DNA of 64,000 bases from NCBI RefSeq assembly GCF_021401125.1, contig NZ_JACBFQ010000008.1, forward strand, positions 186,001 through 250,000. The letters run 5' to 3'. Under the pieces are notes generated by a model, which was given only the letters and a program-made list of their open reading frames with translations, was not told where the DNA came from and did no database searches. Positions 37,439 through 47,433 of this stretch are shown one piece after another; the first letter of the stretch is position 1, and the number at the start of each line of letters is the position of its first letter. The position numbers were made by a program, and so were the translations under genes. Origin of the DNA: Xanthobacter sp. NM-59 (lineage in GTDB: Bacteria > Pseudomonadota > Alphaproteobacteria > Rhizobiales > Xanthobacteraceae).

Positions 37439-38674
37439 TCAGATCGCCGGCGTAAGGGGCCCGGAATCCTGCTCCACCGCCGCCTCGGCCGGCTGCTCCA
37501 GCCGGTGGGAGATGATGGCGAGCAGCATGGCGATGGCCGCAAGGGTCGCCCCCATCCAGGGCAGCTCCATATAGCCGAGGCCGATGGAGAGCCCGAAGCC
37601 GCCCAGGCCGGCGCCGATGGCATTGCCCAGGTTGAACGCCCCCTGATTGATGGTGGAGGCTAGGTTGGGCGCGCCTGCCGCTTCCTTCACCACCTGCATC
37701 TGCAGCGGGGCCACCAGCGCGAATGCGAGCGCGCCCCACACGAACAAGGTGATGGCCGCCGGCAGCGGATGGGCGCTGGTGAGCGGAAACAGGGCCAGCA
37801 GCACCACTTCCACCGCCGTCACGCCAATGACAGTCGGCATCAGGCTGCGATCGGCCAGCCAGCCCCCGCCGAAATTGCCCACCGTGAGGCCGACGCCGAA
37901 CACCAGCAGCATCAACGTGACCCCATGGGCGGAGACGCCGGTATGCCCGGTGAGGATGGGCGCGATGTAGGTGAACACGCTGAACAGGCTGGACGAGGCC
38001 ACGATGGAAATGAGCATGGCCAGCATCACCTGGACGCTGCCGATGGCCTTCGCCTCGCGCTTCAGCTCCAGGCGCGGCGCCGGCAGCTCACGCGGCAGCC
38101 AGACGGCGAGGGCGATCGCCGCCAGGATGCCGATGCCGACCACCGCCAGGAAGGTGTCGCGCCAGGAGAAGACCTCGCCCATGGCGGTGCCGAGCGGCAC
38201 GCCCAGCACATTGGCGATGGTGAGGCCGGCGAACATCATGGCGATGGCCTGCGCCTTGCGGCTCGGCGGCGAAAGCTCGGCCGCCACCACCGCGCCCAGC
38301 CCGAAGAAGGCGCCATGGCACAAAGCGGTGACGATGCGCGCGCCCATCAGCAGCCAGAAATCAGGGGCCAGGGCGCACAGCAGGTTGCCGGCGATGAACA
38401 CCCCCATCAGCAGCATCAGCGCATGGCGCCGGTTCATCCGCGCGGTGGCGATGGCGAGGAAGGGCGAGCCGAAGGTCACGCTCAGCGCATAGCCCGTCAC
38501 CAGTAAGCCGGCTTGCGGGATGTTTACCGAAAGGTCGGTGGCGACATTCGGCAGCAGGCCGACAATGACATATTCGGTCGTGCCGATGCCGAAAGAGGCG
38601 AGCGCAAGCGCCAGCAGCGCGAGACGCACGGCCCTTGGCCCGGCGCCAGCGGCGGGGGAGGACGAGACATCCAT
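37439..38674 (-). CDS. MFS drug/sugar efflux transporter (DHA1, AraJ/YdhP-like)
   Basis: Inner-membrane exporter of the major facilitator superfamily with 12 predicted helices in 411 residues. The start is ATG 38674, MDVSSSPAAG. The first helix carries FGIGTTEYVIVGLLPNVATDL, whose GTTEYV core at residues 31-36 is typical of the AraJ/YdeA branch. Motif A (ATARMNRRHALML) lies between helices 2 and 3, and a proline/glycine-rich motif C (AGLTIANVLGVPLGTAMGE region, residues 145-163) in helix 5. The substrate is unknown. The gene stands alone, converging on atpG and divergent from the lipoprotein gene with 319 bp between start codons; I see no operator there. Confidence 0.9.
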   Translation of the reverse strand: MDVSSSPAAGAGPRAVRLALLALALASFGIGTTEYVIVGLLPNVATDLSVNIPQAGLLVTGYALSVTFGSPFLAIATARMNRRHALMLLMGVFIAGNLLCALAPDFWLLMGARIVTALCHGAFFGLGAVVAAELSPPSRKAQAIAMMFAGLTIANVLGVPLGTAMGEVFSWRDTFLAVVGIGILAAIALAVWLPRELPAPRLELKREAKAIGSVQVMLAMLISIVASSSLFSVFTYIAPILTGHTGVSAHGVTLMLLVFGVGLTVGNFGGGWLADRSLMPTVIGVTAVEVVLLALFPLTSAHPLPAAITLFVWGALAFALVAPLQMQVVKEAAGAPNLASTINQGAFNLGNAIGAGLGGFGLSIGLGYMELPWMGATLAAIAMLLAIISHRLEQPAEAAVEQDSGPLTPAI

Positions 38675-38993
38675 GGAATGACACCGGAATTCGGGGCAGA
38701 CGCCTGTGGCTCCCGCGGCCGCCGGATGCCCGGCGCGCCGCCGCCAACTCAGGACGCGGGCGAACCTTATGCCGTGCCGCAAAGTTACGACAATGAATTC
38801 TCCGACTACATTTAAGGCGTGGCGAGAATGCTGGCGGCACCGTGGATGGGCGGTGGCAAAACCAAGGCGGGCGGGGCGTGGTCCGTGTCCTGCGCGCCAC
38901 GCCGTCCGATGTGTGAGGCCGGCCACGCGCACAGGCATTGGAAGGGGCTCGCCTTTGGCGCGGCTCAGGCTATATTGGCCGCGAATAGACCGG

Positions 38994-39326
38994 ATGGCTC
39001 AGAGCTTCATGTTTCGCCTCACCTTGCCCCTGGCGCTCGTCGCCGCCTTCGCCCTGGCGGCGTGTGGCGTGAAGGGTCCGTTGGAGCCGCCGCCCGGCGC
39101 CCCGCAGCCTCACGTCCAGGCCCAGACGCCGGCGGTGATTGTGCCGCCGCCCTCCTCTTCGGTCGCGGGTTTCCACTCCGCGCTGTCGGCCTCCGATATG
39201 GCCAATACGGCCACGCCCCATGCGGCCTGGGAAAAGAGCCAGCAGAACAACGCAGGCGCAAAGCCCGACAGCCTTCAAGGCGTCGTGCGGCCCGACCGCC
39301 CCTTCATTCTCGACGGCCTTCTGTGA
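38994..39326 (+). CDS. lptM: Small lipoprotein upstream of lysA (LptM-like)
   Basis: Lipoprotein of 110 residues, starting at ATG 38994 or ATG 39009. The signal peptide core is LTLPLALVAAFALAAC, with lipobox LAAC and the lipidated cysteine at residue 24. Immediately after it comes GVKGPLEPPPG, the conserved N-terminus of YifL/LptM proteins, which assist assembly of the LPS export translocon LptDE. The rest is Pro/Ala/Ser-rich and disordered, ending in VRPDRPFILDGLL. The location directly before lysA is conserved across proteobacteria. Confidence 0.82.
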   Translation: MAQSFMFRLTLPLALVAAFALAACGVKGPLEPPPGAPQPHVQAQTPAVIVPPPSSSVAGFHSALSASDMANTATPHAAWEKSQQNNAGAKPDSLQGVVRPDRPFILDGLL

Positions 39327-39377
39327 GCCGCCGGCGGCGCCGTCTTGATCGGCGCCGCGCAATCCGAAGACAGTTCC

Positions 39378-40646
39378 ATGCGCCATTTCGACTACCGCAA
39401 CGGGCGGCTCCACGCTGAGGGCGTGGACCTCGTGACGCTCGCGTCCGAGGTTCGCACCCCGTTTTACTGCTATTCCACCGCCACGCTGGAGCGGCACTAC
39501 AAGGTGTTCATGGACGCCTTCGCCGACCGCGAGGCGCTCTTGTGCTACGCGCTCAAGGCCAATTCCAACCAGTCGGTGATCTCCACCCTGGCCCGGCTCG
39601 GCGCCGGCGCGGATATCGTCTCCGTGGGCGAGCTCCGGCGGGCGCTGGCGGCCGGGGTGCCCGGCGAGCGCATCGTCTTTTCCGGCGTCGGCAAGACCCG
39701 CGAGGAAATGGCGGAGGCCATCGCCGCCGGCATTCTCTGCTTCAATGTGGAGAGCGAACCCGAGCTGCATGTGCTCTCGGAGGTCGCGACCGCGCTCGGG
39801 CGCACGGCACCGGTGTCCATCCGCGTCAATCCGGACGTGGACGCCAAGACCCATAAGAAGATCTCCACCGGTCGCTCGGCCACCAAGTTCGGTATCCCGA
39901 TCTCGCGGGCGCGGGAGGTCTATGACTTGGTGGGGCGCCTGCCGGGTCTGGCCGTCACCGGCGTCGATATGCATATTGGCAGCCAGATCACGGACATGGG
40001 GCCGGTGGAAAACGCCGTGGCCCTGCTGGCCGATCTCGCCCGCGACCTGATCGCCGCCGGCCACCGGCTGCATCATCTCGATCTCGGCGGCGGTCTCGGC
40101 GTACCCTATGCGGCGAGCGACCCGGTGCCGCCCCCGCCGACGGAATATGCCGCGGTGGTGCGCCGCGCCTTGGGCGGGCTCAATCTGCCGCTGGTGTTCG
40201 AGATGGGCCGCATGGTGGTGGCCAATGCGGGCATCCTTGTCACCCGCGTGATCTATGTGAAGCATGGCGAGGGCAAGACCTTCGTCATCGTGGACGCGGC
40301 CATGAATGACCTCATCCGCCCCACGCTCTACGAGGCCCACCACGACATCCTGCCCGTGGCCGAGCCCGCCGCCGACACGCCCCTGATCGTGGCCGACGTG
40401 GTCGGCCCGGTGTGCGAAACCGGTGATTTCCTGGCCCTCGACCGGGAGATGCCCGATGTGAAGGCCGGTGATCTGCTGGCGGTGATGACGGCGGGCGCCT
40501 ATGGCGCCGTGCAGGCTTCCACATACAACACCCGCGCGCTGGTGCCCGAAGTGCTGGTGAAGGGTGACGATGCCGCGGTGGTGCGACCGCGGGTGGATGC
40601 CGATGCCCTCATCGGGCTGGACCGCATGGCGCCCTGGCTCGGCTGA
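39378..40646 (+). CDS. lysA: Diaminopimelate decarboxylase
   Basis: PLP enzyme converting meso-diaminopimelate to lysine. The protein is 422 residues from ATG 39378. The PLP lysine is in CYALKANSNQSV near residue 60. HIGSQITDM and LDLGGGLGVPY bind the cofactor, and the active-site cysteine is in VCETGDFLA. The substrate-binding EPGR of many homologues reads EMGR here (FEMGRMVVANAG), with the arginine kept. It begins 51 bases after the lipoprotein stop and probably shares its transcript. A likely terminator lies right after its stop codon. Confidence 0.95.
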   Translation: MRHFDYRNGRLHAEGVDLVTLASEVRTPFYCYSTATLERHYKVFMDAFADREALLCYALKANSNQSVISTLARLGAGADIVSVGELRRALAAGVPGERIVFSGVGKTREEMAEAIAAGILCFNVESEPELHVLSEVATALGRTAPVSIRVNPDVDAKTHKKISTGRSATKFGIPISRAREVYDLVGRLPGLAVTGVDMHIGSQITDMGPVENAVALLADLARDLIAAGHRLHHLDLGGGLGVPYAASDPVPPPPTEYAAVVRRALGGLNLPLVFEMGRMVVANAGILVTRVIYVKHGEGKTFVIVDAAMNDLIRPTLYEAHHDILPVAEPAADTPLIVADVVGPVCETGDFLALDREMPDVKAGDLLAVMTAGAYGAVQASTYNTRALVPEVLVKGDDAAVVRPRVDADALIGLDRMAPWLG

Positions 40647-40651
40647 GCCGG

Positions 40652-40682
40652 GGGCGTCTCCTTTACGGACAGTGAGGCGCCC
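40652..40682. terminator. Hairpin between convergent lysA and EAL gene
   Basis: GGGCGTCTC (40652-40660) pairs with GAGGCGCCC (40674-40682), a 9-bp stem with one G-U or mismatch position and a 13-base loop. The position between convergent stops supports termination in both directions. Confidence 0.5.
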
Positions 40683-42020
40683 TCAGGCGTTGGCGCGGCC
40701 ATGGTGGGCGACGAAAGCCACCAGCGCCTCTTCGGTCATGGGGCGGCCGAGATAATAGCCCTGCACCTCGTCGCAGCGGTCCGCCTTCAGGCAGGCGAGC
40801 TGGCTTTCGGTCTCCACCCCTTCCGCCACCACCTGCATGCCCAGCGCCCGGCCGAGGCCGAGAATGGCCTGCACGATGGCGAGCGCGCCCTTGCTCTGGT
40901 CCAGGTCGCCGACGAAGCTGCGGTCGATCTTCAGCGCATCGAAGGGGAAGCTGCGCAGATAGCCCAGCGACGAATAGCCGGTGCCGAAATCGTCCATGGA
41001 CAGGCGCACGCCCAGTTCCTTGAGCTGCACCAGCATTTCAAGGGCCTTGTCCGTGTTCTCGATGAGCACGCTCTCAGTGATCTCGAGCTCCAGCCGGTGT
41101 GGCGGCAGGTCGGTGGCCTTGAGGATGGAGTCCACGGTCCCCACCAGCTCGCCGCCCCGGAACTGCACCACCGAGACATTGACCGAGATGTTGAGCCCCG
41201 GCAGCCGCGCGATGGTATCGCACGCCTTGCGCAGCACCCATTCGCCCATGGGCACCACCAGCCCGCTCTTTTCGGCCAGTGGCACGAAATCGTCCGGCAC
41301 CAGGCGGCCGAGCTGGGGATGGTCCCAGCGGATCAGCGCCTCGACGCCGATGATGCGCAGGGTGTCCGCGCTCCAGCGGGGCTGGAACAGCAGCACGAAC
41401 TGGTCGGAGACGATGGCCCGCCGCAGATCGCCTTCCAGGGAGCGCTGGCCGCTGCCCTCGTCATTCATCTCGGCGGTGAAGAAATAGGACACGCCCGGCC
41501 CGATGGCCTTGGCCCGCTCCAAGGCGAGCCCGGCGCGATGCACCAGCGCGTCCGCCTCGTCGCCGTCGGCCGGTGCCAGCGCGATGCCCAGCGTGGCCTG
41601 GGGGTAGATCGTGTTTTTCTCCACGGTCACCGGAGCTGAAAGGGCATTCTGCAGGCGGCCGCACATGCGCTCGGCGGTCTTGGCATCGCTGAGGCCGGTG
41701 GCCACCAGCACGAATTCGTCGGCCCCCACCCGCGCGACCAAATCATGGTCTCGCACGCAGCGGCGCAGGCGCTGGGACATCTCGACAAGGACCTTGTCGC
41801 CGGTGCCGCGCCCGAAGCTGTCATTGATCTGGCGGAAATTGTCGATGTCGAGCGTGATCACCGCCACCATGCGCGATTCGTCCTGGGCCGCGCCGAGGGC
41901 GCCGGTCAGGAATTCGAGCATCAGCAGGCGGTTCGGAAGCGCGGTGAGCGGATCGTGCAGGGCCAGATATTCCGACCGCCACGGGCCACTCGCAGCCTCG
42001 TCTAAGATCTCAGTCGCCAT
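40683..42020 (-). CDS. GGDEF-EAL protein, probable cyclic-di-GMP phosphodiesterase
   Basis: Soluble protein of 445 residues without membrane or sensory domain. The GGDEF domain (about 20-180) starts HDPLTALPNR, but the active-site motif is RVGADEF instead of GGDEF, so cyclase activity is doubtful. The EAL domain (about 190-440) keeps the signature GVEALIRW, LEITESVLIEN, MDDFGTGYSSLGYL and VVAEGVET, which hold the metal ligands and catalytic glutamate. A phosphodiesterase is therefore likely, perhaps activated by GTP binding to the degenerate GGDEF as in some homologues. It is transcribed alone. Confidence 0.88.
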   Translation of the reverse strand: MATEILDEAASGPWRSEYLALHDPLTALPNRLLMLEFLTGALGAAQDESRMVAVITLDIDNFRQINDSFGRGTGDKVLVEMSQRLRRCVRDHDLVARVGADEFVLVATGLSDAKTAERMCGRLQNALSAPVTVEKNTIYPQATLGIALAPADGDEADALVHRAGLALERAKAIGPGVSYFFTAEMNDEGSGQRSLEGDLRRAIVSDQFVLLFQPRWSADTLRIIGVEALIRWDHPQLGRLVPDDFVPLAEKSGLVVPMGEWVLRKACDTIARLPGLNISVNVSVVQFRGGELVGTVDSILKATDLPPHRLELEITESVLIENTDKALEMLVQLKELGVRLSMDDFGTGYSSLGYLRSFPFDALKIDRSFVGDLDQSKGALAIVQAILGLGRALGMQVVAEGVETESQLACLKADRCDEVQGYYLGRPMTEEALVAFVAHHGRANA

Positions 42021-42229
42021 CTCGCGAACGCCGGTGATTGGGTCGCCGAGCTCCCAGATTTCTCAAGAAACAGCGGCAGACACGTTTCAGGAATAGTCGC
42101 TTCCGCCCAGGCGCGCACGGCGCGGCGCCACCCGTTGAAGCACATGGTGTGTCGCGCCCATTCCCTATGCAAGCCCGAATAATGGGCCCCACCCGCGGTG
42201 GCGTCAAGCTTGTGCAGGTATCGGCGTCA

Positions 42230-44896
42230 TCACAGGGTGATCACCACCCGCATCACGGAGGGGTCCTCGCTGCTGGGGGCGACCTTGAAGCCGAGATCCT
42301 CCGCCATGTGGAGCATCGGCCCGTTCTCGCGCATCACGTCTCCGAACACGCGCTTCAGGCCGCGGCTGCGGGCGTGCTCCAGGATTTCGGTCATGAGCCG
42401 ATAGCCAAGGCCTTTGCCCTTCATGTCCGAGCGCACCATGATGGCGTATTCGGCCTCGTCATTGTCCGGATCGGCGATGATGCGCACCACGCCGCAGATG
42501 TCGCCGCCGTCCTCCACCGCCACGAAGGCCATCTCGCGGTCATAGTCGATCTGCGACAGGCGGGCGGCCATGAGGTGAGGGAAGTCCTTCACCGAGCCCA
42601 GGAAGCGCATGCGCACGTCCTGCGGATCGGACCGGCGCACCACGTCCACCAGCCCCGGCTCATCCTCGGGGCGGATGGGGCGCAGGATCACGAAGTGCCC
42701 GTCGGTGAGCGGGATCTGCTTCACATGTTCGGGCGGATAGGGGCGGATGGCGAAGCGCTTGGTGCCGTCCTGGGTCGCCTCGCTCACCACGATGCGGGCG
42801 TCGAGGGCGATCACCCCGTTTTCGTCCGCCAGCAGCGGGTTGATGTCGAGCTCCGCGATCTGCGGCAGGTCCGCCAGCAGCTCGCCGATCTTGATGAGGG
42901 TGGAGGCGATGGCGTCCATGTCCGCCGGGGGGTGGTCGCGATAGCCGGCCAGCAGCTTGGCGACGCGGGTGCGCGAGATCATCTCGCGCGCCAGCACGCC
43001 GTTGAGCGGCGGCAGCGCCACCGCCCAGTCGCCGATCACCTCCACCGCCGTGCCGCCCTGGCCGAACAGGACGACGGGGCCGAAGGTGGGATCATTAGCG
43101 ATGCCGGCAATGAGCTCCTGGGCGTGGGGCCGATGCACCATCTGCTGCACGGTGAAGCCGTCCACCTTGGCGGTCGGCAGCTTCTCCGCCACCGAGGCGA
43201 TGATCTCGCGGCAGGCATTCTCCACCGCCGTGGCGTTGTGCAGGTCGAGTCTCACGCCGCCCACGTCGGACTTGTGGGTGATGTCGTGGGAGAACACCTT
43301 CACCACCACGGGCAGGCCCATCTCCGCGGCAATGTGGCCGGCCTCTTCCGGCGTGGCCGCGATGCGGGTTTCCACCACCGGAATGTCATAGGCGGCGAGC
43401 ACGGCCTTCGCCTCGAACTCGCCCAGCGCCTTGCGTCCGGCGGCGAGGGCCGCTTCCACGATGCGCTGGGCCTCGGCGCGGTCGGGTTCCTCGAAGGTGC
43501 GGGCCGGCGGGGTTTCCATCAAGAGGGTCTGGTTGCGCTGATAGGCCACCAGATGGCCGAAGGCGCGCACCGCCTCGTCGGGCGTCTCATAGGTGGGAAT
43601 GCGGCGGGCGGCGAATTTGCGCCGCACCTCGCCGGCCGCGCTCTCGCCCAGCCAGCAGGTGAGCACCGGCGCCCGCGGGCGGGTTTCCAGAACCTCCATC
43701 ACCGCGTCGGCGGAGCCCTTGGCGTCGGCCACGGCGGTGGGGCAGTTCAGAACCAGAACGCCGTCCGAGCCCTTGTCCGAGAGCAGCGCCTTGAGGGTTT
43801 CGGCGTAACGCTTGGGCGGCGCATTGGCCAGAATGTTGACCGGGTTTGCCGGCGCGCAGCCGGAGGGCAGCATCGGCGCCAGCTTGGCGTGGGTTTCCAC
43901 ATCGAGGGCCGCGAGCTCGCCGCCCGTGTCCTCCAGCGCGTCCACCGCCAGCACGCCAGCCCCGCCGCCATTGGTGAGGATGGCGATGCGGTCGCCATGA
44001 AGGCGGATGCCGGACGACAGGGTGGTGATGGCTTCGAACACCTCGCGCAGTTCCGGCACGCGCAGCATACCGGCACGGCGGAAGGCGGCGTCGTAGACGA
44101 GGTCCGCGCCCGCCAGCGAGCCAGTGTGCGACAGGGCGGCCTTCGCGCCCGCCGCGCTGCGGCCCGCCTTGATGACCACCACCGGCTTGGCACGCGCCGC
44201 GATACGCCCGGCGGACATGAACTTGCGCGCATCCGTGATGTTTTCGACATAGAGCAGGATGGCGCGGGTGGTGTTGTCCAAGGCGAGATAGTCGAGCAGA
44301 TCGCCGAAATCGATGTCGCCCTTGTCGCCCAGCGAGATCACATGGGAAAAGCCGATGCCCCGCGCGCTGGCCCAGTCGAGCACCGCATTGGCCATGGTGC
44401 GCGACTGGGTGACGAAGGCCACGTCGCCCTTCGCCGGCATCAGGTGGGCGACGCTGGCGTTGATGCGCGCGCCGGTGGAAATAAAGCCGATGCAGTTGGG
44501 GCCGAGAATGCGCAGCAGATGCGGCTTCGCCGCGTCCAGCATGCGCTGGAGCACCTCCGTGCCCTCGAGCTTGGCGCCCTCACCGAAGGCGGAAGCCGTC
44601 ACCACCGCCGCCCGGCAGCCCTTGGCACCCAGGTCGGCGATGATCTGCGGCACCTGATCCGGCTCCGCCGTGACAACGGCGAGATCGACCGGAATGGGCA
44701 GGTCGCCCACATGGGCATAGTTGAGCGAGGAGCGCAGCACGCGCTCCTTGGAGTTGACCGTCAGGATGGGGCCGGGAAAGCCCGCCTCGAATAGATTCTG
44801 GGCAATCACGGCGCCGATGGTGCCGGGCTTGTTGCTGGCGCCCACCAGGGCGATGGCGGCGGGATGGAACAGGGCGTCGAGATTGCGGGTGGTCAT
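42230..44896 (-). CDS. Pat-type protein acetyltransferase / NDP-forming acyl-CoA synthetase fusion
   Basis: The protein is 888 residues. The N-terminal CoA-binding and ligase-like part starts LFHPAAIALVGASNKPGTIG and contains ILGPNCIGFIS and ALSHTGSLAGADLVY. The ATP-grasp region follows, with LAAYDIPVVETRIA and PVVVKVFSHDITHKSDVGGV. The C-terminal GNAT domain (about 735-880) has MKGKGLGYRLMTEILEHARS with the acetyl-CoA loop. The architecture matches Pat lysine acetyltransferases, which modify acyl-CoA synthetases. In Salmonella-type Pat the synthetase half is inactive; here the His of SHTGS is retained, so real synthetase activity is possible. ATG 44896 was chosen over an upstream GTG. Confidence 0.87.
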   Translation of the reverse strand: MTTRNLDALFHPAAIALVGASNKPGTIGAVIAQNLFEAGFPGPILTVNSKERVLRSSLNYAHVGDLPIPVDLAVVTAEPDQVPQIIADLGAKGCRAAVVTASAFGEGAKLEGTEVLQRMLDAAKPHLLRILGPNCIGFISTGARINASVAHLMPAKGDVAFVTQSRTMANAVLDWASARGIGFSHVISLGDKGDIDFGDLLDYLALDNTTRAILLYVENITDARKFMSAGRIAARAKPVVVIKAGRSAAGAKAALSHTGSLAGADLVYDAAFRRAGMLRVPELREVFEAITTLSSGIRLHGDRIAILTNGGGAGVLAVDALEDTGGELAALDVETHAKLAPMLPSGCAPANPVNILANAPPKRYAETLKALLSDKGSDGVLVLNCPTAVADAKGSADAVMEVLETRPRAPVLTCWLGESAAGEVRRKFAARRIPTYETPDEAVRAFGHLVAYQRNQTLLMETPPARTFEEPDRAEAQRIVEAALAAGRKALGEFEAKAVLAAYDIPVVETRIAATPEEAGHIAAEMGLPVVVKVFSHDITHKSDVGGVRLDLHNATAVENACREIIASVAEKLPTAKVDGFTVQQMVHRPHAQELIAGIANDPTFGPVVLFGQGGTAVEVIGDWAVALPPLNGVLAREMISRTRVAKLLAGYRDHPPADMDAIASTLIKIGELLADLPQIAELDINPLLADENGVIALDARIVVSEATQDGTKRFAIRPYPPEHVKQIPLTDGHFVILRPIRPEDEPGLVDVVRRSDPQDVRMRFLGSVKDFPHLMAARLSQIDYDREMAFVAVEDGGDICGVVRIIADPDNDEAEYAIMVRSDMKGKGLGYRLMTEILEHARSRGLKRVFGDVMRENGPMLHMAEDLGFKVAPSSEDPSVMRVVITL

Positions 44897-45137
44897 GTTT
44901 GGCCTTCCGGTTTCCGCGACGCGCGGAGGTGGTCCGGCGTCCATGGTGACACGCGATCAAACCCGGCACGCACGCCTTGTCGAGTCCTCGGGTGGGAAAG
45001 GCAGCCGAACTGGATCCATTTCCCGGAGGCGGACTGGCGCAGGCACAACCTGGAGCAGGTGCCCCAGGTTGCGAAAACTCAGGTTTAGAGGCCGGCGGCG
45101 GTTTTGACCGTCGCGCGGCATCGGGTGACGTGGCGGG

Positions 45138-47228
45138 TCACACCCGCACCGTTTTCAGGAACCGCTGCATTTCCGTTTCAAGGCGGTTCGCCTGGTCGGA
45201 GAGCTCTGCGGCGGCGGTGAGAACGAGGCCGGCCGATTCGCCGGTTTCGTCGGCGGTCTGGGCCACCTTGGTGATATGTTCGCTCACCGAATTGGTGCCG
45301 GCGGCCGCCTGTTCCACGTTGCGCGCGATCTCGCGGGTCGCCACGTCCTGCTGCTCCACGGCGGCGGAGATGCTGGCGGCGGTGTCGCTCATCTTCCTGA
45401 TCTGGACGCCGACGCTTTCGATGACCTGCACCGCATGCTTGGTGCTGGTCTGGATGGAGCTGATCTGGCTCTCGATTTCCTCCGTCGCCTTCGCCGTCTG
45501 GGTGGCCAGATCCTTGACTTCCGAGGCGACCACGGCGAACCCCTTGCCGGCGTCACCGGCGCGGGCCGCCTCGATGGTGGCATTAAGCGCGAGCAGGTTG
45601 GTCTGCGCGGCAATGCTGGAAATAAGGCTCACCACGTCGCCGATGCGGGTGGCCGCCTGCGCCAGCTCCTGGATCACCCGGCCGGTCTTCTCCGCCTCGT
45701 CGACGGCCGCCTGGGACATGAGGGCGGATTGCTGGACCTGGCGGGCGATTTCATCCACGGACGCGCCCAGTTCCTCGGTGGACGAGGCCACCATCACCAC
45801 ATTGGACGAGGCCTCCTCGGAGGCGGCGGCCACAGCGGCGGACTGCTCCGACGTGCGCCGCGCCACTTCCTCCATGGCGTGGGCCGTGGTGTGAAGCTGC
45901 GCGGAGGAGGACACCACGCCGCCGATAATGGCCCCCACGGCTCCCTCGAACTCGCCGGCAAGCTTCAGCACCGCCTCATGATGCGCGACCTCGGCCTGCT
46001 GGTGCGCCGCGCGGGCCTCGGCCTCCAGCGTGGCGTTGCGGGCCATCTCCTCCTTGAAGACATGGAGCGCCTTTGCCATGCCGCCGATCTCGTCATGGCG
46101 GCGCGTATTGGGGACATGGGCGGAAAGATCGCCGGAAGCCAGCTGCGTCATGGCGGTGGTGAGCCGGTCGATGGGCTGAGCCACCCGGCGCACCACCACG
46201 GCGAGCCCGATCGCGCTGACCGCCAGCGCCACCACCAGCAGGCCGGCATAGAGCAGCAGCTGATACCAGGCGGATGACGCGGCGCGGCTGGCGGTGGCAG
46301 CCAGGTTCTCGATGGCGGATTGCCCAACTCCGGTCAGGGTTTCCAAGGCGGGAATGGACTTAGACCGCCAGCTTTCGGTTTCGAAATCCGGCGTGACGCC
46401 CGACGACAGCTCGGTGACGAGGCGTTGCCGCAAAGTGCTGACATCGCCGGAGAAAAACACGTCCGATGCCTTGGCCACCGCCGCCTGCAGCTCGGCCGGC
46501 ATGTCGGCGGCTCCGGCCATGAAGGTCACGTCGTCCCACGCGATCTGAACCTGCCCCTCCAGCTGGGCCACCTTGAGGCTGTTGGCGGGGGTGAAGGCCT
46601 TCTTGGCGCGCAGGCTGCCACTGACGATCAGCGAGGCCTCACCGGCCGCGGCGCGCAGGACGCCCGCTCCACGACGGACCACGATGAAGCGCAGCAGGGT
46701 TGGAGCAAGGGTGCTGATCTCGCGCTCCACCGTGCCTGTGATCTGGTCGAGATCCTGCAGGATGGCGTTCGATTCCTGGACCACCCGGCCGCTGAGCCCG
46801 GCGTCGCGGGATTCGACGGGAAGCTGGAGCGCGGTGTCGATGGCGGTGCGCTGCCGAGCGATGGCGCCGAGGGCCGAGCGCAGGCGCGCGGCGACCGTGA
46901 TCGCCGCGGGTTCGCCAAGCGCGTCAAGACGGGCGAGGGCATCGCTCGTCGCCTGGTCGACGCGCGCGCGGCGCTCGTTCATCTTGGCGATGAATGGGGG
47001 CGCGCGGTCGGCGGCCAGGGGCAGCACGGTGGTGGCTTCCGCCCGTTCGAGGCGATAAGCAGCCGAAGCCGTGAACAGTCCCTGATCCGCCTGGACATAG
47101 GCCACGGCTTTGTCGGCGCTTCGGTTGGTTCGATAGGCTGTGATGAGGGAGGCAAGGCTAAGTACGGCGAGAATGGCCCCGACAAGCGAAAAAAGGACGA
47201 CCAACGTCGTCTTGATTGAAAAATTCAC
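45138..47228 (-). CDS. Methyl-accepting chemotaxis protein
   Basis: Transmembrane chemoreceptor of 696 residues. TM1 spans about 7-29 ([20 protein letters not shown]), a helical periplasmic ligand domain covers roughly 30-320, and TM2 lies near 325-350. HAMP follows ([20 protein letters not shown]) and then the signalling coiled coil. The hairpin tip reads [20 protein letters not shown] and [20 protein letters not shown]. No CheR-docking pentapeptide ends the protein (it finishes FLKTVRV). No che genes adjoin it. The ligand domain looks helical-bundle-like, but I cannot name its family. Confidence 0.92.
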   Translation of the reverse strand: MNFSIKTTLVVLFSLVGAILAVLSLASLITAYRTNRSADKAVAYVQADQGLFTASAAYRLERAEATTVLPLAADRAPPFIAKMNERRARVDQATSDALARLDALGEPAAITVAARLRSALGAIARQRTAIDTALQLPVESRDAGLSGRVVQESNAILQDLDQITGTVEREISTLAPTLLRFIVVRRGAGVLRAAAGEASLIVSGSLRAKKAFTPANSLKVAQLEGQVQIAWDDVTFMAGAADMPAELQAAVAKASDVFFSGDVSTLRQRLVTELSSGVTPDFETESWRSKSIPALETLTGVGQSAIENLAATASRAASSAWYQLLLYAGLLVVALAVSAIGLAVVVRRVAQPIDRLTTAMTQLASGDLSAHVPNTRRHDEIGGMAKALHVFKEEMARNATLEAEARAAHQQAEVAHHEAVLKLAGEFEGAVGAIIGGVVSSSAQLHTTAHAMEEVARRTSEQSAAVAAASEEASSNVVMVASSTEELGASVDEIARQVQQSALMSQAAVDEAEKTGRVIQELAQAATRIGDVVSLISSIAAQTNLLALNATIEAARAGDAGKGFAVVASEVKDLATQTAKATEEIESQISSIQTSTKHAVQVIESVGVQIRKMSDTAASISAAVEQQDVATREIARNVEQAAAGTNSVSEHITKVAQTADETGESAGLVLTAAAELSDQANRLETEMQRFLKTVRV

Positions 47229-47433
47229 GCCCCCACTCCTCTACACAACGCAGCCGTGGGTCCTGTTCCAAGCTGCCATCAAGTCTACGCGCGCGGAAAA
47301 CCTTCGCGCGGATGCGACATTTGTGCTCTCCAGCGGCCCAGGTCAGGGGTCTATCGCTCCGGCGGGCGACCGCCACGCCAAGCCGGCTGACGGCATGAGC
47401 CGGCGCCGGTGCATCGGGAGGTTCCGCGTGCGA

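Noticed and set aside
42038-44794. A 918-codon open frame opposite the Pat-like gene
   Set aside because: Composition is that of an antisense shadow; all catalytic motifs lie on the minus strand.
45047-45074. AACCTGG/CCAGGTT inverted repeat downstream of the chemoreceptor gene
   Set aside because: Only a 7-bp stem with a 10-base loop and no T-run in either direction, so I do not call it a terminator.
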